A stretch of DNA of 64,000 nucleotides. It comes from Bdellovibrio sp. BCCA (GTDB lineage Bacteria; Bdellovibrionota; Bdellovibrionia; Bdellovibrionales; Bdellovibrionaceae). Below the pieces are notes generated by a model. That model worked only from the letters and a program-made list of their open reading frames with translations. It ran no database searches and had not been told where the DNA came from. Shown in pieces: positions 43,708-52,401 of the stretch; within the stretch, counting starts at the first letter, position 1, and every line of letters starts with the position of its first letter. The stretch spans positions 2,666,001 through 2,730,000 of the forward strand of contig NZ_JBBNAC010000001.1 of assembly GCF_037996825.1 (NCBI RefSeq). Reading direction: 5' to 3'. The translations under genes were made by a program, and so were the position numbers.

Positions 43708-43840
43708 CTTTTCGGCGTTTTCCCTCTGTAAATTGAAAGATTTCTAAAAGACCTAGACTATGGTCTTTGCCAGGGTGGCCAATTGTTCGGCAATTTGCGA
43801 CTAATACCCGCCGGAGTGACTGGAAATTTCTTAAAGTATA

Positions 43841-44665
43841 CTACTGCGTCAGCTTTAGATATTCCTGCTGTTCCGCTTTTGGATAATAACGGGAATAGAT
43901 TTTTTCAAACTCCGCATCAAGCTTGTATTTGCTGCGGAGTTCTTCCGTCTTACGAACGATCTCTTTACCAAATGCCGTCTTTTCACAAGAAATTCGCGGT
44001 TCTAAAAGTTCTAAACCGTCTTTAACAAAATAAAAAACCAGATTCGGATTGTGCTCGACTTCGAAAGGATAACCGATATACACGTCCAAACGTCCCAGCG
44101 TTAATAAAGTTCTTAACTCATGATCAACATTAAGGCCTTTGCGCTCGGTGATTCCCGCCCCGTGGTGCTTCCCTAGGCTTTTATTAATTTTATCACCATA
44201 AAAACGCTGCGAAACAATTCCCACGTTCATGGTTTTATCTTTGAGCAAAGCATCCAGATCTAAAAGTCTTGGTTTCACCATAAACTTATTTAGTTTCTCA
44301 TTGTTTTTAAGAGCGAGAAGTCCCGCTGGATAGCCTTTTACGACCGGTGTTCCAAACTCAATGAATTTTTCTCGCTCAGAATTTTTAAGAAGCATCATAG
44401 AGCACACGCCTTGATGCTTTTTCATTTGTTCCATAATTCTTAAGAAAGGAACTTCAACCACCTGATGAGTGTACTCGGGCATTTTCTCAATGATCAGACG
44501 GTGCATTTCGATCAAATAACCGGGAGGTTTTTCTTTCAAACGCACGGCCAACGGAAAATCAAAAAACAACCAGTATACAGTTTTAGGATCAGCCTCATTT
44601 CCTATGGCCTGTGAAAAAGAAACCCACATAAGAAATGAAAGAAAGATACGTGACGTGATCTTCAA
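43841..44665 (-). CDS. Periplasmic solute-binding-like protein
   Basis: A 274-residue protein with a signal peptide (IFLSFLMWVSFSQAIG) and SBP_bac_3-like layout: VEVPFLRIMEQMKKHQGVCS, KFIEFGTPVVKG, and LLTLGRLDVYIGYPFE. The start overlaps the stop of the YbaK gene by four bases, an unusual partner. No permease is nearby. Confidence 0.75.
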   Translation of the reverse strand: MKITSRIFLSFLMWVSFSQAIGNEADPKTVYWLFFDFPLAVRLKEKPPGYLIEMHRLIIEKMPEYTHQVVEVPFLRIMEQMKKHQGVCSMMLLKNSEREKFIEFGTPVVKGYPAGLLALKNNEKLNKFMVKPRLLDLDALLKDKTMNVGIVSQRFYGDKINKSLGKHHGAGITERKGLNVDHELRTLLTLGRLDVYIGYPFEVEHNPNLVFYFVKDGLELLEPRISCEKTAFGKEIVRKTEELRSKYKLDAEFEKIYSRYYPKAEQQEYLKLTQ

Positions 44666-45153
44666 GCTTTAATCCCCACTTGAACCAGTTGGGGTTTTAA
44701 AACTTTCACCACGTCGTGCGGGTCCAACGAAATCAAATAGCCTCGCTTACCACCGTTGATATAAATTCTCTCCAAATCCAAAATGGTTTTTTCCATGTAG
44801 ACCGGCATTTTCTTTTTAGTACCAAAAGGAGAAGTGCCGCCGACCTGGTATCCCGAATGCCGATCGGCCACCTCGGGTTTGCATGGAGAGATTGTTTTGA
44901 CTCCGAGTTCTCGGGCAAGCTGTTTGGTTGAAACTTGCATATCTCCATGCATAAGAACGATCAATGGCGACTTGTCGTCGCTTTCCATGATAAGCGTTTT
45001 GATCACAATGCTTTCAGGAACTCCGAGGGCTTTGGACGAAACGGCCGTTCCACCCTTTTCTTCGTAAGGATACAAATGACTGGTAAAGCTGATGCCTTCT
45101 TTTTGCAGCTCTCGAATCGCTAACGTCATGGGAAGTTTATCTTTATCAGTCAT
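44662..45153 (-). CDS. ybaK: YbaK/EbsC-family aminoacyl-tRNA deacylase
   Basis: A 163-residue YbaK-type editing enzyme, the family that hydrolyses mischarged Cys-tRNA(Pro). The conserved YKVGGTSPFGTKKKMPVYM-type segment is seen as YQVGGTSPFGTKKKMPVYM, with IVKTLI-type VIKTLIMES and the catalytic-Lys region. Length is normal. Confidence 0.92.
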   Translation of the reverse strand: MTDKDKLPMTLAIRELQKEGISFTSHLYPYEEKGGTAVSSKALGVPESIVIKTLIMESDDKSPLIVLMHGDMQVSTKQLARELGVKTISPCKPEVADRHSGYQVGGTSPFGTKKKMPVYMEKTILDLERIYINGGKRGYLISLDPHDVVKVLKPQLVQVGIKA

Positions 45154-45198
45154 GTTGAGTCAGCGTAGCACTGAGTTTGTCGGTACGCAATCGAGGTT

Positions 45199-46347
45199 TT
45201 ATTGACGTAACTTCTGCGAACACAAGAACGGCATCAAGTCACTCTTAGGCTCAATGCGACCTTTGCTGCCGAAAAGAGGTGTCACATAATTTAAAATCTC
45301 TACAGGATCCGTGCTGCTCACAGGATAAAGTTCTGCGCTTCGACGATAGGTCGGGTTGTAAGCGACACCAAAAATTTTAGCTTTCTTTGAACCTTCTTGC
45401 GAAAGTCCCAGGTACACGACAACGCCTGTTTTGCGTGGAATTCCCGCCTGGCCTGCTACAAAATTTCCTAATGAATAAGCGATCAAGGTCTCCCGTCCGT
45501 CTTTTGTGACATACTTTTGCCAAGGTTGCAGAACATGGGGATGAGATCCAATAACCGCCAGAGCGCCAGCCTCGAGATACTTCTGTGCAAAAACTCTTTG
45601 CTGCTCTTCCGGCACGGGAGCATATTCCACTCCCCAGTGTGGCATTACAATAAGCGCATCAACATCAGAACGCGAAGTGACTTCTCCGATGATTTTTAAA
45701 ATCTGACCGCTGTAACAATAAAGAATTTGATCTTTAGTGTCCGTTTTTCCATTGGTCATTTCTGTACATCCCAAAAAAGCGACCTTGAGATTTTTTATAT
45801 CGACTATTTTATAAAAGGCTCCATTTCGTTCCGATGAAGAACGTGTTCCCACAGTGATCAATCCGGCCTGTTTGGCAGCATCCAGTGTTTTATCAATACC
45901 GATGGAGCGGCGATCCAAAGCGTGATTGTTCGCCGTGGTCAGAAGGTCGTAGCCGGATTTCTTTAGATCCGACAAAATGCGTGGATGATAGTTGAAAGAA
46001 AAATCTGTTCCCGAATAAACGGTGCGATCGTACACAAAGCCGACATCACCATGATCTTTACCCTCACGGTCAATGCCCATTGCGGAAGGACCTTCCAGGT
46101 TCCCGACAGAGTAATCAGCCTTTTGAATCAAACTGTCCGTGCGCCGCCAGATCTGGGAAAAATGCTGGCTTTCGGCCAACACGGTTCGATAAAGCATGTC
46201 ATGAACAAGAATATCACCAACAAATGAAATCGTGACCTGTTCATTATTGCTATCGCAGTTTACTGAGTAGACCAAATCACGAGACACGTTTTCAGCAAAG
46301 GCCTGTCCCGAGAACATCAAAAGAAGAGAGAGTAATTTTATTTTCAT
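45199..46347 (-). CDS. CapA-family metallophosphatase, secreted
   Basis: A 382-residue protein with a signal peptide (KIKLLSLLLMFSGQAFA) and a PGA_cap domain: VGDILVHDMLY, VGNLEGPSA, TTANNHALDR, MPHWGVEY and GSHPHVLQP. CapA-family proteins take part in poly-gamma-glutamate or other surface polymer assembly through a calcineurin-like fold. No capB or capC is nearby, so the polymer is unknown. A longer frame starts 27 codons upstream; the internal ATG is favoured by the signal peptide, although no strong ribosome binding site is seen. Confidence 0.83.
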   Translation of the reverse strand: MKIKLLSLLLMFSGQAFAENVSRDLVYSVNCDSNNEQVTISFVGDILVHDMLYRTVLAESQHFSQIWRRTDSLIQKADYSVGNLEGPSAMGIDREGKDHGDVGFVYDRTVYSGTDFSFNYHPRILSDLKKSGYDLLTTANNHALDRRSIGIDKTLDAAKQAGLITVGTRSSSERNGAFYKIVDIKNLKVAFLGCTEMTNGKTDTKDQILYCYSGQILKIIGEVTSRSDVDALIVMPHWGVEYAPVPEEQQRVFAQKYLEAGALAVIGSHPHVLQPWQKYVTKDGRETLIAYSLGNFVAGQAGIPRKTGVVVYLGLSQEGSKKAKIFGVAYNPTYRRSAELYPVSSTDPVEILNYVTPLFGSKGRIEPKSDLMPFLCSQKLRQ

Positions 46348-46456
46348 GAGGTTTATTTTTGAATGCTCTGAAAATCCGCTCAAGATACGAAATGGAAAGC
46401 TGCTAATGAACAGGAAAGTTGCTGACATTGCGGGCAGATTTATTTAAATTGCCGTC

Positions 46457-47677
46457 ATGCTGATCGATATATCGCCTCTTAAAAAGTACCGTGACTTCCG
46501 CCTTCTTTACTTCGGACAATTGATTTCATTCTTAGGGAGCATGGTGAGCTATGTCGCCCTTCCTTATCAGGTCTATGAACTTACAAAAGACAATTGGCTT
46601 GTCGGTATGTTGGGAATTGTGCAACTTTTCCCCGTTTTAATTTTTGGAATCTTGGGTGGCACTTATGCGGATCGCTTGAACCGTCGCAAGCTGCTTTTGA
46701 TTTCTGAATTCTTAATGAGCGTTTTGATTTTAGGACTTACACTCAACGCTTGGAGTGACAAACCCTCTGTTCCGTTGATTTTTATTTTGGTGGCTTTGTT
46801 TCAATCCGTTCTTGGCTTTCACCGTCCCGCTATGGATGCGTTGACGCAAAAACTTGTTGATAAAAAAGATTATGCTGCCATTGGAGCGCTCGGAAGTTTT
46901 CGCTATTCTGTCGGTGCGATCGTGGGTCCCGCATTGGGTGGTATTTTGATTGCGAGTTTTGGAATCAAAGGCGCTTACCTTTTTGATTTTATCAGTTTCG
47001 TCGCGGCCTTTATCGCCTTGTATTTGATGTCGAGAGTTCCGAATCCTGAAAAGAAAGAACACTCGCCGTGGCAAGATGCTAAGGACGGACTTCGTTATGC
47101 GATTTCAAAACCAGAACTGATTGGCACTTATTTGATTGATATCGTTGCAATGGCATTTGCTTTCCCCGTCGCTCTGTTTCCGTCCATGTCAGAGAAATGG
47201 GGTGGCGCTTCGGCAGCGGGAATTTTATTTTCCGCAATGGCAATTGGTTCTCTTGTTATGACTCTTTTTAGTGGATGGACTCAAAAAGTTTCTCGACACG
47301 GAAAAGCTGTTATTATTGCCGCCACTTTATGGGCGGTCTTTATTATTGGCGTTGGATATGCTCAACATCTTTGGGTGGCTGTCGCCTTTTTAGCTCTCGC
47401 CGGAGCCGCTGATATGATGAGCGGTCTTTTCCGTGGCATTATTTGGAATGAAACCGTTCCGAATGAATTGCGTGGACGTCTTTCTGGCATTGAGATGATC
47501 TCTTATATGTCAGGACCGCTTTTAGGCAACGCTCGTGCGGGCTGGATGGCTGCGAAAGTTTCCGTGCCTTTTAGCATCAGTGTTGGCGGAGCGATTTGTG
47601 CTGTTGCCGTTATTGTGACAGCGTTTTGTCTGCCAAAGTTTTGGCGTTATCACGGACACGCTTCGCATACTTCATAA
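46457..47677 (+). CDS. MFS exporter, EntS-like
   Basis: A 406-residue, 12-helix MFS protein resembling enterobactin exporter EntS and related DHA3 transporters (RDFRLLYFGQLISFLGSMVS, LGGTYADRLNRRKLLLISEF, and ELRGRLSGIEMISYM). The substrate is unknown. The 3' end overlaps the convergent AlkZ-related gene by 68 bases. Confidence 0.88.
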   Translation: MLIDISPLKKYRDFRLLYFGQLISFLGSMVSYVALPYQVYELTKDNWLVGMLGIVQLFPVLIFGILGGTYADRLNRRKLLLISEFLMSVLILGLTLNAWSDKPSVPLIFILVALFQSVLGFHRPAMDALTQKLVDKKDYAAIGALGSFRYSVGAIVGPALGGILIASFGIKGAYLFDFISFVAAFIALYLMSRVPNPEKKEHSPWQDAKDGLRYAISKPELIGTYLIDIVAMAFAFPVALFPSMSEKWGGASAAGILFSAMAIGSLVMTLFSGWTQKVSRHGKAVIIAATLWAVFIIGVGYAQHLWVAVAFLALAGAADMMSGLFRGIIWNETVPNELRGRLSGIEMISYMSGPLLGNARAGWMAAKVSVPFSISVGGAICAVAVIVTAFCLPKFWRYHGHASHTS

Positions 47678-48299
47678 AAGGATTTTCTTCACCTAATATC
47701 TTGATTAATTTCTCTTCGGCTTTGGTTGGATCTATTTCTTGAGATTTCAACCAAAGATCTTCAAAAAGATTTTGTGTCGCGGCCATATTTAGCGACGGAA
47801 AACTAGAATCATCCACTTCACCAAACCCTACGATATAAAGATAATTCCACAAAGGCTTCATCGCGCGGTTGTAATGGCTTTCCATCATCTTCCCCTGCCA
47901 GCCCAAATTTTCTTTGATGATCTTCGTCGACTGTGGAGAGTCCAATAAAAAACTATCCAACGCTTCCTGCGATGAACGGGGCAAGTGAATGCGATCTTGC
48001 GAAGACCCTAAATAAGACAATAAATAAATGAAAACTTCCTTAGAGAAAAAAGTCGCGCGATTGCGAAACCACTTTGCATAGACGACTTCTTTGCTGCGCG
48101 AAAGCTCTTCACGCATCACCCACATTTCGGCTACACGATTGTCACCCTCAGAATCCCACTCCCAGCGCATTTTTGTGCGAGGATAAAGCTCTGACCAAAG
48201 ACTTGCCGGTTCTTTGCGATTCTCTAGAGGGTAAACCAAGAGACAACCTCGTTTATTGATCGCTTGAATCATCTTTTGCTTTTTTTGTTTTGAGCTCAT
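47610..48299 (-). CDS. AlkZ-related winged-helix protein
   Basis: A 229-residue soluble protein whose layout matches AlkZ-related proteins: a small N-terminal helix followed by CLLVYPLENRKEPASLWSE, a Trp/Glu pair (VMREELSRSKEVVYAKWFRN), RATFFSKEVFIYLLSY, and a helical C-terminus. The family is linked to DNA glycosylases of the AlkZ/YcaQ type but its own activity is unproven. The match is by pattern only. Confidence 0.6.
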   Translation of the reverse strand: MSSKQKKQKMIQAINKRGCLLVYPLENRKEPASLWSELYPRTKMRWEWDSEGDNRVAEMWVMREELSRSKEVVYAKWFRNRATFFSKEVFIYLLSYLGSSQDRIHLPRSSQEALDSFLLDSPQSTKIIKENLGWQGKMMESHYNRAMKPLWNYLYIVGFGEVDDSSFPSLNMAATQNLFEDLWLKSQEIDPTKAEEKLIKILGEENPFMKYAKRVRDNAKTLADKTLSQ

Positions 48300-48353
48300 G
48301 GTTGGATTCTAACTCTGTTTACATCAGAGCGCCAGTTTGGTCTGGACGAGGGA

Positions 48354-49097
48354 CTATTCGTCGTCTTCAGAGTCAAATTTAAGATCTAAGAAATCTAAAA
48401 GAGAAGCATCTGCAGATTTAGGAATTTCCGGTGCCACACGATTGAGAATGCGACGCTGACGAGCCATCACATATATGGACGGCCGATCAATGCGAAACTT
48501 ACGCGGATTTGGCAGAACCGCTGCCATTAAAGAAGCTTGATAAGGATTTAAACTTTTCGCGGTCTTTTTAAAATATTTTTGCGAAGCCGCTTCAACGCCG
48601 TAAACGCCAGGTCCCAGCTCGATAACATTGAGATAAACTTCCATGATGCGCTCTTTAGGCCAGACGAATTCTATCAAGACCGTGAAGTACGCTTCAAAAC
48701 CTTTGCGAACCCAATCGCGATACGGCCATAAAAAAACATTCTTCGCCGTTTGCTGACTGATGGTGCTCGCGCCTTTTTTTCGCTTGTGAGTTTGATTGAA
48801 TTTCATCGCCTTTTGAATGGCATCGTAATCAAAACCATTGTGATCAAAAAAACGATAGTCTTCAGCTTTAAGAACGGCTCTTTGTACAGAAGGAGAGATA
48901 TCTTCGAGCGGCACCCAATCTTTGTCGATACCGACAAACTTCTCTGCTCCTAATGATTCCACTGAACGGATCACCATGAGTGGAGTCAACGGAACTGGGA
49001 CAAAACGATAAAGCAAGACAAGGCCCAAGCTGCTCACAAAAAAGAACAGCACTGCTTGCAATATCCATTTTCTTAAACGCACCCAGTTTATTTTCAT
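48354..49097 (-). CDS. mtgA: Monofunctional biosynthetic peptidoglycan transglycosylase
   Basis: A 247-residue glycosyltransferase 51 enzyme with one N-terminal transmembrane helix. Family motifs are [55 protein letters not shown] and [17 protein letters not shown]. It polymerises lipid II in the periplasm without a transpeptidase domain. The exact start is uncertain: the longest frame begins 23 codons upstream and a TTG with AGGAC lies a few codons before the ATG chosen. Confidence 0.93.
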   Translation of the reverse strand: [247 protein letters not shown]

Positions 49098-49212
49098 TGT
49101 TTTATTCCACAAGAGTCCTAGGAATACCATATTTTTGGCAGCACTTCCAGAAAGAAGCGGGGTCATCCTGCGCCCAAACCTCCTGGCCCACCCCTTGCTA
49201 TAGGGGATACCA

Positions 49213-49246
49213 GGTGACGATTGTCACCAACTCTTCGGGGGAAGAG
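49213..49246 (+). promoter_or_regulatory. Two tandem hairpins in the leader of the first DUF4360 gene
   Basis: GGTGAC-GATT-GTCACC (49213-49228) and CTCTTC-GGGG-GAAGAG (49231-49246) are two perfect six-base stems with four-base loops, two bases apart, ending 18 bases before the ATG. They could stabilise the mRNA or control translation. Confidence 0.55.
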
Positions 49247-49264
49247 CGATTATAAGGGGGAATT

Positions 49265-50026
49265 ATGTGGCGAGGCTTCGCACCATTGGTTGGTTTACTT
49301 TTATTTGTACTCTCTCAACATTCACAAGCACAGACACCTCCTGGTGTGAGAATTCAAAGCCTGCAGGCCGTCGGTAGCGGTTGTCCTGCTGGATCCTACA
49401 ACGCGATGATTTCTCCGGATGGCCAGACCTTTTCTCTTCTTCTCGATAATTTTTCTGCAGCCTCAACAATGCAAAATCCGATTGTTCGTTTAAATTGTGA
49501 ACTCAAAGTGAATTTCTTTGTTCCGCGCGGTTGGACTTTCGCCGTTTTATCTGCGGATTATCGTGGATACGCTTACTCTGAAGCCGGCACAACTGTGATG
49601 CACCAAGCTCTTTACTCTTTTGATGGCAGCAAGCCACGCAACGAAAGACCGGGTTACGAAAACGGTGGCACTTACAACTTCCGTTTGCAAGAGTTCCGCG
49701 GTCCTTACAATGACAACTACTACATCCATCACGACATTGATCCGCGTGTGGCACCTTGGGCTCCTTGCAGCAACCAAGAAAATCAATCGCTCTTTATCAC
49801 GACTTACTTGATGGCGAGAAATCTTAATTTGTCGTCACTCGTTCAAGCGCAAATCACTTTGGACAGTATCGATGGCCAAGTGCAATCGCAAAAATACAAA
49901 CTCGCGTGGAGACAGTGTGCTCCTTCAGGTGGCGGCTCACGTCCGCCGGTGCAAGAGCCTGGTAATCCGCGCCCAGGTCCGAATCCAAATCCAGGAAGAC
50001 CGCCGCGTTTTCCAGGTGGCCGATAA
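49265..50026 (+). CDS. DUF4360 secreted protein with proline-rich tail
   Basis: A 253-residue exported protein (signal peptide ending near SQAQ). The DUF4360 pattern is visible: GSGCPAGSYNAMISPDG, SLLLDNFSA, RLNCELKVNFFVPRGW and SADYRGYAY, with paired Cys. A C-terminal tail of about 30 residues is Pro/Gly/Arg-rich, absent from its neighbour. A very strong AAGGGGG lies just upstream. The family function is unknown. Confidence 0.83.
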   Translation: MWRGFAPLVGLLLFVLSQHSQAQTPPGVRIQSLQAVGSGCPAGSYNAMISPDGQTFSLLLDNFSAASTMQNPIVRLNCELKVNFFVPRGWTFAVLSADYRGYAYSEAGTTVMHQALYSFDGSKPRNERPGYENGGTYNFRLQEFRGPYNDNYYIHHDIDPRVAPWAPCSNQENQSLFITTYLMARNLNLSSLVQAQITLDSIDGQVQSQKYKLAWRQCAPSGGGSRPPVQEPGNPRPGPNPNPGRPPRFPGGR

Positions 50027-50089
50027 AAACTAAAATTCAAATTTAAAAAAATAATTTAAGGGAAAAAACAAAAACCAAAAGGGGGAACC

Positions 50090-50683
50090 ATGAAATCGAA
50101 ACTATTACTAATGCTCGTTGGTGTGATGTCGGCTTTAAGCCTTGAAGCGCAAGCTCAAGTGAGCTTAGGCGATCCAGCTTACGGTGGTACAGGCTGTCCA
50201 GCGGGATCTGCGAGTGTCACTTTGAGTCCGGATCAAACGGCACTCAGCATCCTTTTTGATAACTATGTTGCGGAAGCCGGCGGCGGACGTCGTGTGGATC
50301 GCAAGTCTTGCAACATCTCTATTCCAGTGAGAGTGCCACAAGGTTACAGCGTGTCTGTTTTCCAAGTGGACTACCGCGGATTCAACTCAGTTCCTCGTGG
50401 GGGACAAGCGCGTTTTGACGCTGAATATTTCTGGGCTGGCGCTCGTGGTCCTCGCGTTTCAAGAACTTTCGTTGGACCTTACAACGATGTTTACACTTTG
50501 ACTGACAATCTTATCGCAAGTGCCGTTGTTTGGACTCCTTGCGGAGAGAGCGTGAACCTTCGCGTAAACACTTCGATGATGGCGCAAACAAATCCACGCG
50601 GCGAGCAAACTTTGGCGACAGTGGATAGCGCGGATATTACTTCCGGCGTGATCTACCATCTTCAATGGAGACGTTGCAGATAG
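50090..50683 (+). CDS. DUF4360 secreted protein, paralogue
   Basis: A 197-residue paralogue of the preceding gene with the same core: GTGCPAGSASVTLSPD, SILFDNYVA, RKSCNISIPVRVPQGY, VDYRGFNS, RTFVGPYNDVY and a final HLQWRRC. It lacks the proline-rich tail. It lies 63 bases downstream in the same direction with AAAGGGGG before the ATG. Tandem duplication followed by divergence is likely. Confidence 0.82.
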   Translation: MKSKLLLMLVGVMSALSLEAQAQVSLGDPAYGGTGCPAGSASVTLSPDQTALSILFDNYVAEAGGGRRVDRKSCNISIPVRVPQGYSVSVFQVDYRGFNSVPRGGQARFDAEYFWAGARGPRVSRTFVGPYNDVYTLTDNLIASAVVWTPCGESVNLRVNTSMMAQTNPRGEQTLATVDSADITSGVIYHLQWRRCR

Positions 50684-50710
50684 TTTGACTTAAAGCACCG
50701 GGCTTCTCAG

Positions 50711-50759
50711 GCAAAAGTAGATGTTTTCCATTCAAAAATGCGTTAACATCTACTTTTGC
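50711..50759. repeat. 15-base perfect inverted repeat
   Basis: GCAAAAGTAGATGTT at 50711-50725 and its exact reverse complement at 50745-50759 flank a 19-base loop. It lies between the second DUF4360 gene and the next gene, 19 bases before that gene's start. The stem is AT-rich, so it is not a classic terminator; it may be an RNA hairpin or operator. Confidence 0.8.
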
Positions 50760-50778
50760 ATATTAACAGGAGCCGCTG

Positions 50779-51270
50779 ATGTCCCAACAATCCGCCCACC
50801 ACTCTAAAGCCTTTCAAGTTCGTCAAGCCCTTTGGGCCCTGCAAAAAGAAGTTCTTAATTCTCTTAAAGAAGAATTCGACCGCGAAGTCGGTTACCAAGC
50901 GGCTCCCACAGAGTGGTTTCAAGTTTTGATGACGGCTGAAAGATACATCTGGCTTCGTGAATTGACTTCGTTGATGGCTGACATTGATATCATGACAGAG
51001 CTGGAATTTATTACGGACCAACATGCGAGCACGGCTCGTTCTGAAATCGAAAGACTTTTGTTTGATCAAAATGCCACTGATGCCGACAGTTTTGCAAAAC
51101 AATATAACGGTCTTTTGATGTCAGGTGCTTCTTTGCTGCCTTTGCATTCACAATTGCGCGCGACTTTGCAACATCTGCCTCAAGCCGAAATTAGCAAAGA
51201 CCAAGCGGCTGCCGAAAGAAAAAGCTGGCAAGAAGAACATCGCCATCAAGCGCGTAAGAAACGAAACTAA
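50779..51270 (+). CDS. Conserved-looking helical protein of unknown function
   Basis: A 163-residue soluble, mostly helical protein rich in Gln, Glu and Leu, with a basic C-terminus (HRHQARKKRN). No signal peptide and no family recognised. An ACAGGAG site lies six bases from the ATG. The long inverted repeat just upstream may affect its expression. Confidence 0.72.
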   Translation: MSQQSAHHSKAFQVRQALWALQKEVLNSLKEEFDREVGYQAAPTEWFQVLMTAERYIWLRELTSLMADIDIMTELEFITDQHASTARSEIERLLFDQNATDADSFAKQYNGLLMSGASLLPLHSQLRATLQHLPQAEISKDQAAAERKSWQEEHRHQARKKRN

Positions 51271-51350
51271 AGTTTTATTCTAAAAAACAGCTCCCTGGTG
51301 ACTCCTTCAAGGATTATGATTGAATTGAAACGAAGGCTTGGAGGATCACT

Positions 51351-51437
51351 ATGTTCAGAAATCAATTCCTGACTTCCCTCTTTGTCGGCGGAAGCCTTAT
51401 TGTTCTTGTGGTTCTTGGAAATGTCGCTGGACTTTGA
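51351..51437 (+). CDS. 28-residue single-span membrane peptide
   Basis: A tiny frame with a very strong ribosome binding site (GGAGG, six bases before ATG). The product begins MFRNQF, has one Leu/Val/Gly-rich hydrophobic stretch (TSLFVGGSLIVLVVLGNVAG) and ends at Leu. It could be a small membrane modulator or toxin-like peptide. Length makes the call tentative. Confidence 0.55.
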   Translation: MFRNQFLTSLFVGGSLIVLVVLGNVAGL

Positions 51438-51546
51438 ACAGAGGTCTTTGCGCAAACACAAAAACAAAATCTGAGTTGCCGTTGCATTCGGCAAAGCTGT
51501 CTTTGTCGTAACATTTCAACTTCATTCTTTATGTTAAGATGAGACC

Positions 51547-52401
51547 ATGGCCAGAGTTCTGTTAATTGTCTTTCTTATGCTCCTCTCTCAGATTTCTTCG
51601 GCGCAAAATTCCCGGTTAAGAATTTTGACGGAGAACTGGCCTCCTGTGACCTACGAAAAATCCGGAGCGCCCCAGGGAATGGCTGTCGAGCTGACTCAGC
51701 TTTTACAAAAACGCATGAACTCCAATGATCTTATCGAAGTCGTTCCTTGGCCACGCGGCTATGAGCTGGTCAAAACCAAACCCAACGTTCTTCTTTTCAC
51801 GATGACTCGCACTCCAGAAAGAGAAAAATTATTCACTCTTTTAGGCCCGATCGCCAATGGAGAGATTGCGCTTTACACGCGCCGCTCTTTCCCTACAGAA
51901 TTTCATACCCTGGATGAGATCCGCGAAAAGTTCACGATTGGCGTTCATCGCGGCACCGTCTTTCAAAAAACTTTGGAAGAGTACGATTTTAAAAATATAG
52001 TTCCGGTGAATTCTCCTATCAGTAATTTAAAAATGCTGATGGCCGGACGTGTGGATTTTATTTGTGAAGATGCTCTCGTGATTAAAGAGCTTTTGAAAGA
52101 AGCCGGGTATCCTGCGGATGCTTCGCAAAAAGCCTTTTCCTTGCTTAAGAAAAGTTCACTTTATTTTGCTTTTTCACGAGGCACGCCAAAAGAGACTGTC
52201 GAAAAATGGCAAAGGGCTTTTACCGATGTTAAAAAAAATGGAGAGTTTAAAACTCTCCATCAAAAATGGTTCGGAAATCATCCCGCGCCCATGGATGTCG
52301 TGGTGATCAATCCTCCTGATGAGTTTGTGTTTCCTGAAACGCCTGTAAGAAAATCTCTTTCGGCTGGGCTCCTGAAATTCCTATTTCCCGATTCAGAATA
52401 A
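51547..52401 (+). CDS. Periplasmic solute-binding protein, SBP_bac_3-like
   Basis: A 284-residue protein with a signal peptide (VLLIVFLMLLSQISSAQ) and SBP_bac_3 motifs (RILTENWPPVTYEKSGAPQG, VPWPRGYELVKTKPN, TRTPEREKLFTLLGPI, LKMLMAGRVDFI). It is the third orphan binding protein in the window and resembles the one at 43841. Its last 95 bases overlap the end of the convergent DsbA-like gene. Confidence 0.83.
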   Translation: MARVLLIVFLMLLSQISSAQNSRLRILTENWPPVTYEKSGAPQGMAVELTQLLQKRMNSNDLIEVVPWPRGYELVKTKPNVLLFTMTRTPEREKLFTLLGPIANGEIALYTRRSFPTEFHTLDEIREKFTIGVHRGTVFQKTLEEYDFKNIVPVNSPISNLKMLMAGRVDFICEDALVIKELLKEAGYPADASQKAFSLLKKSSLYFAFSRGTPKETVEKWQRAFTDVKKNGEFKTLHQKWFGNHPAPMDVVVINPPDEFVFPETPVRKSLSAGLLKFLFPDSE

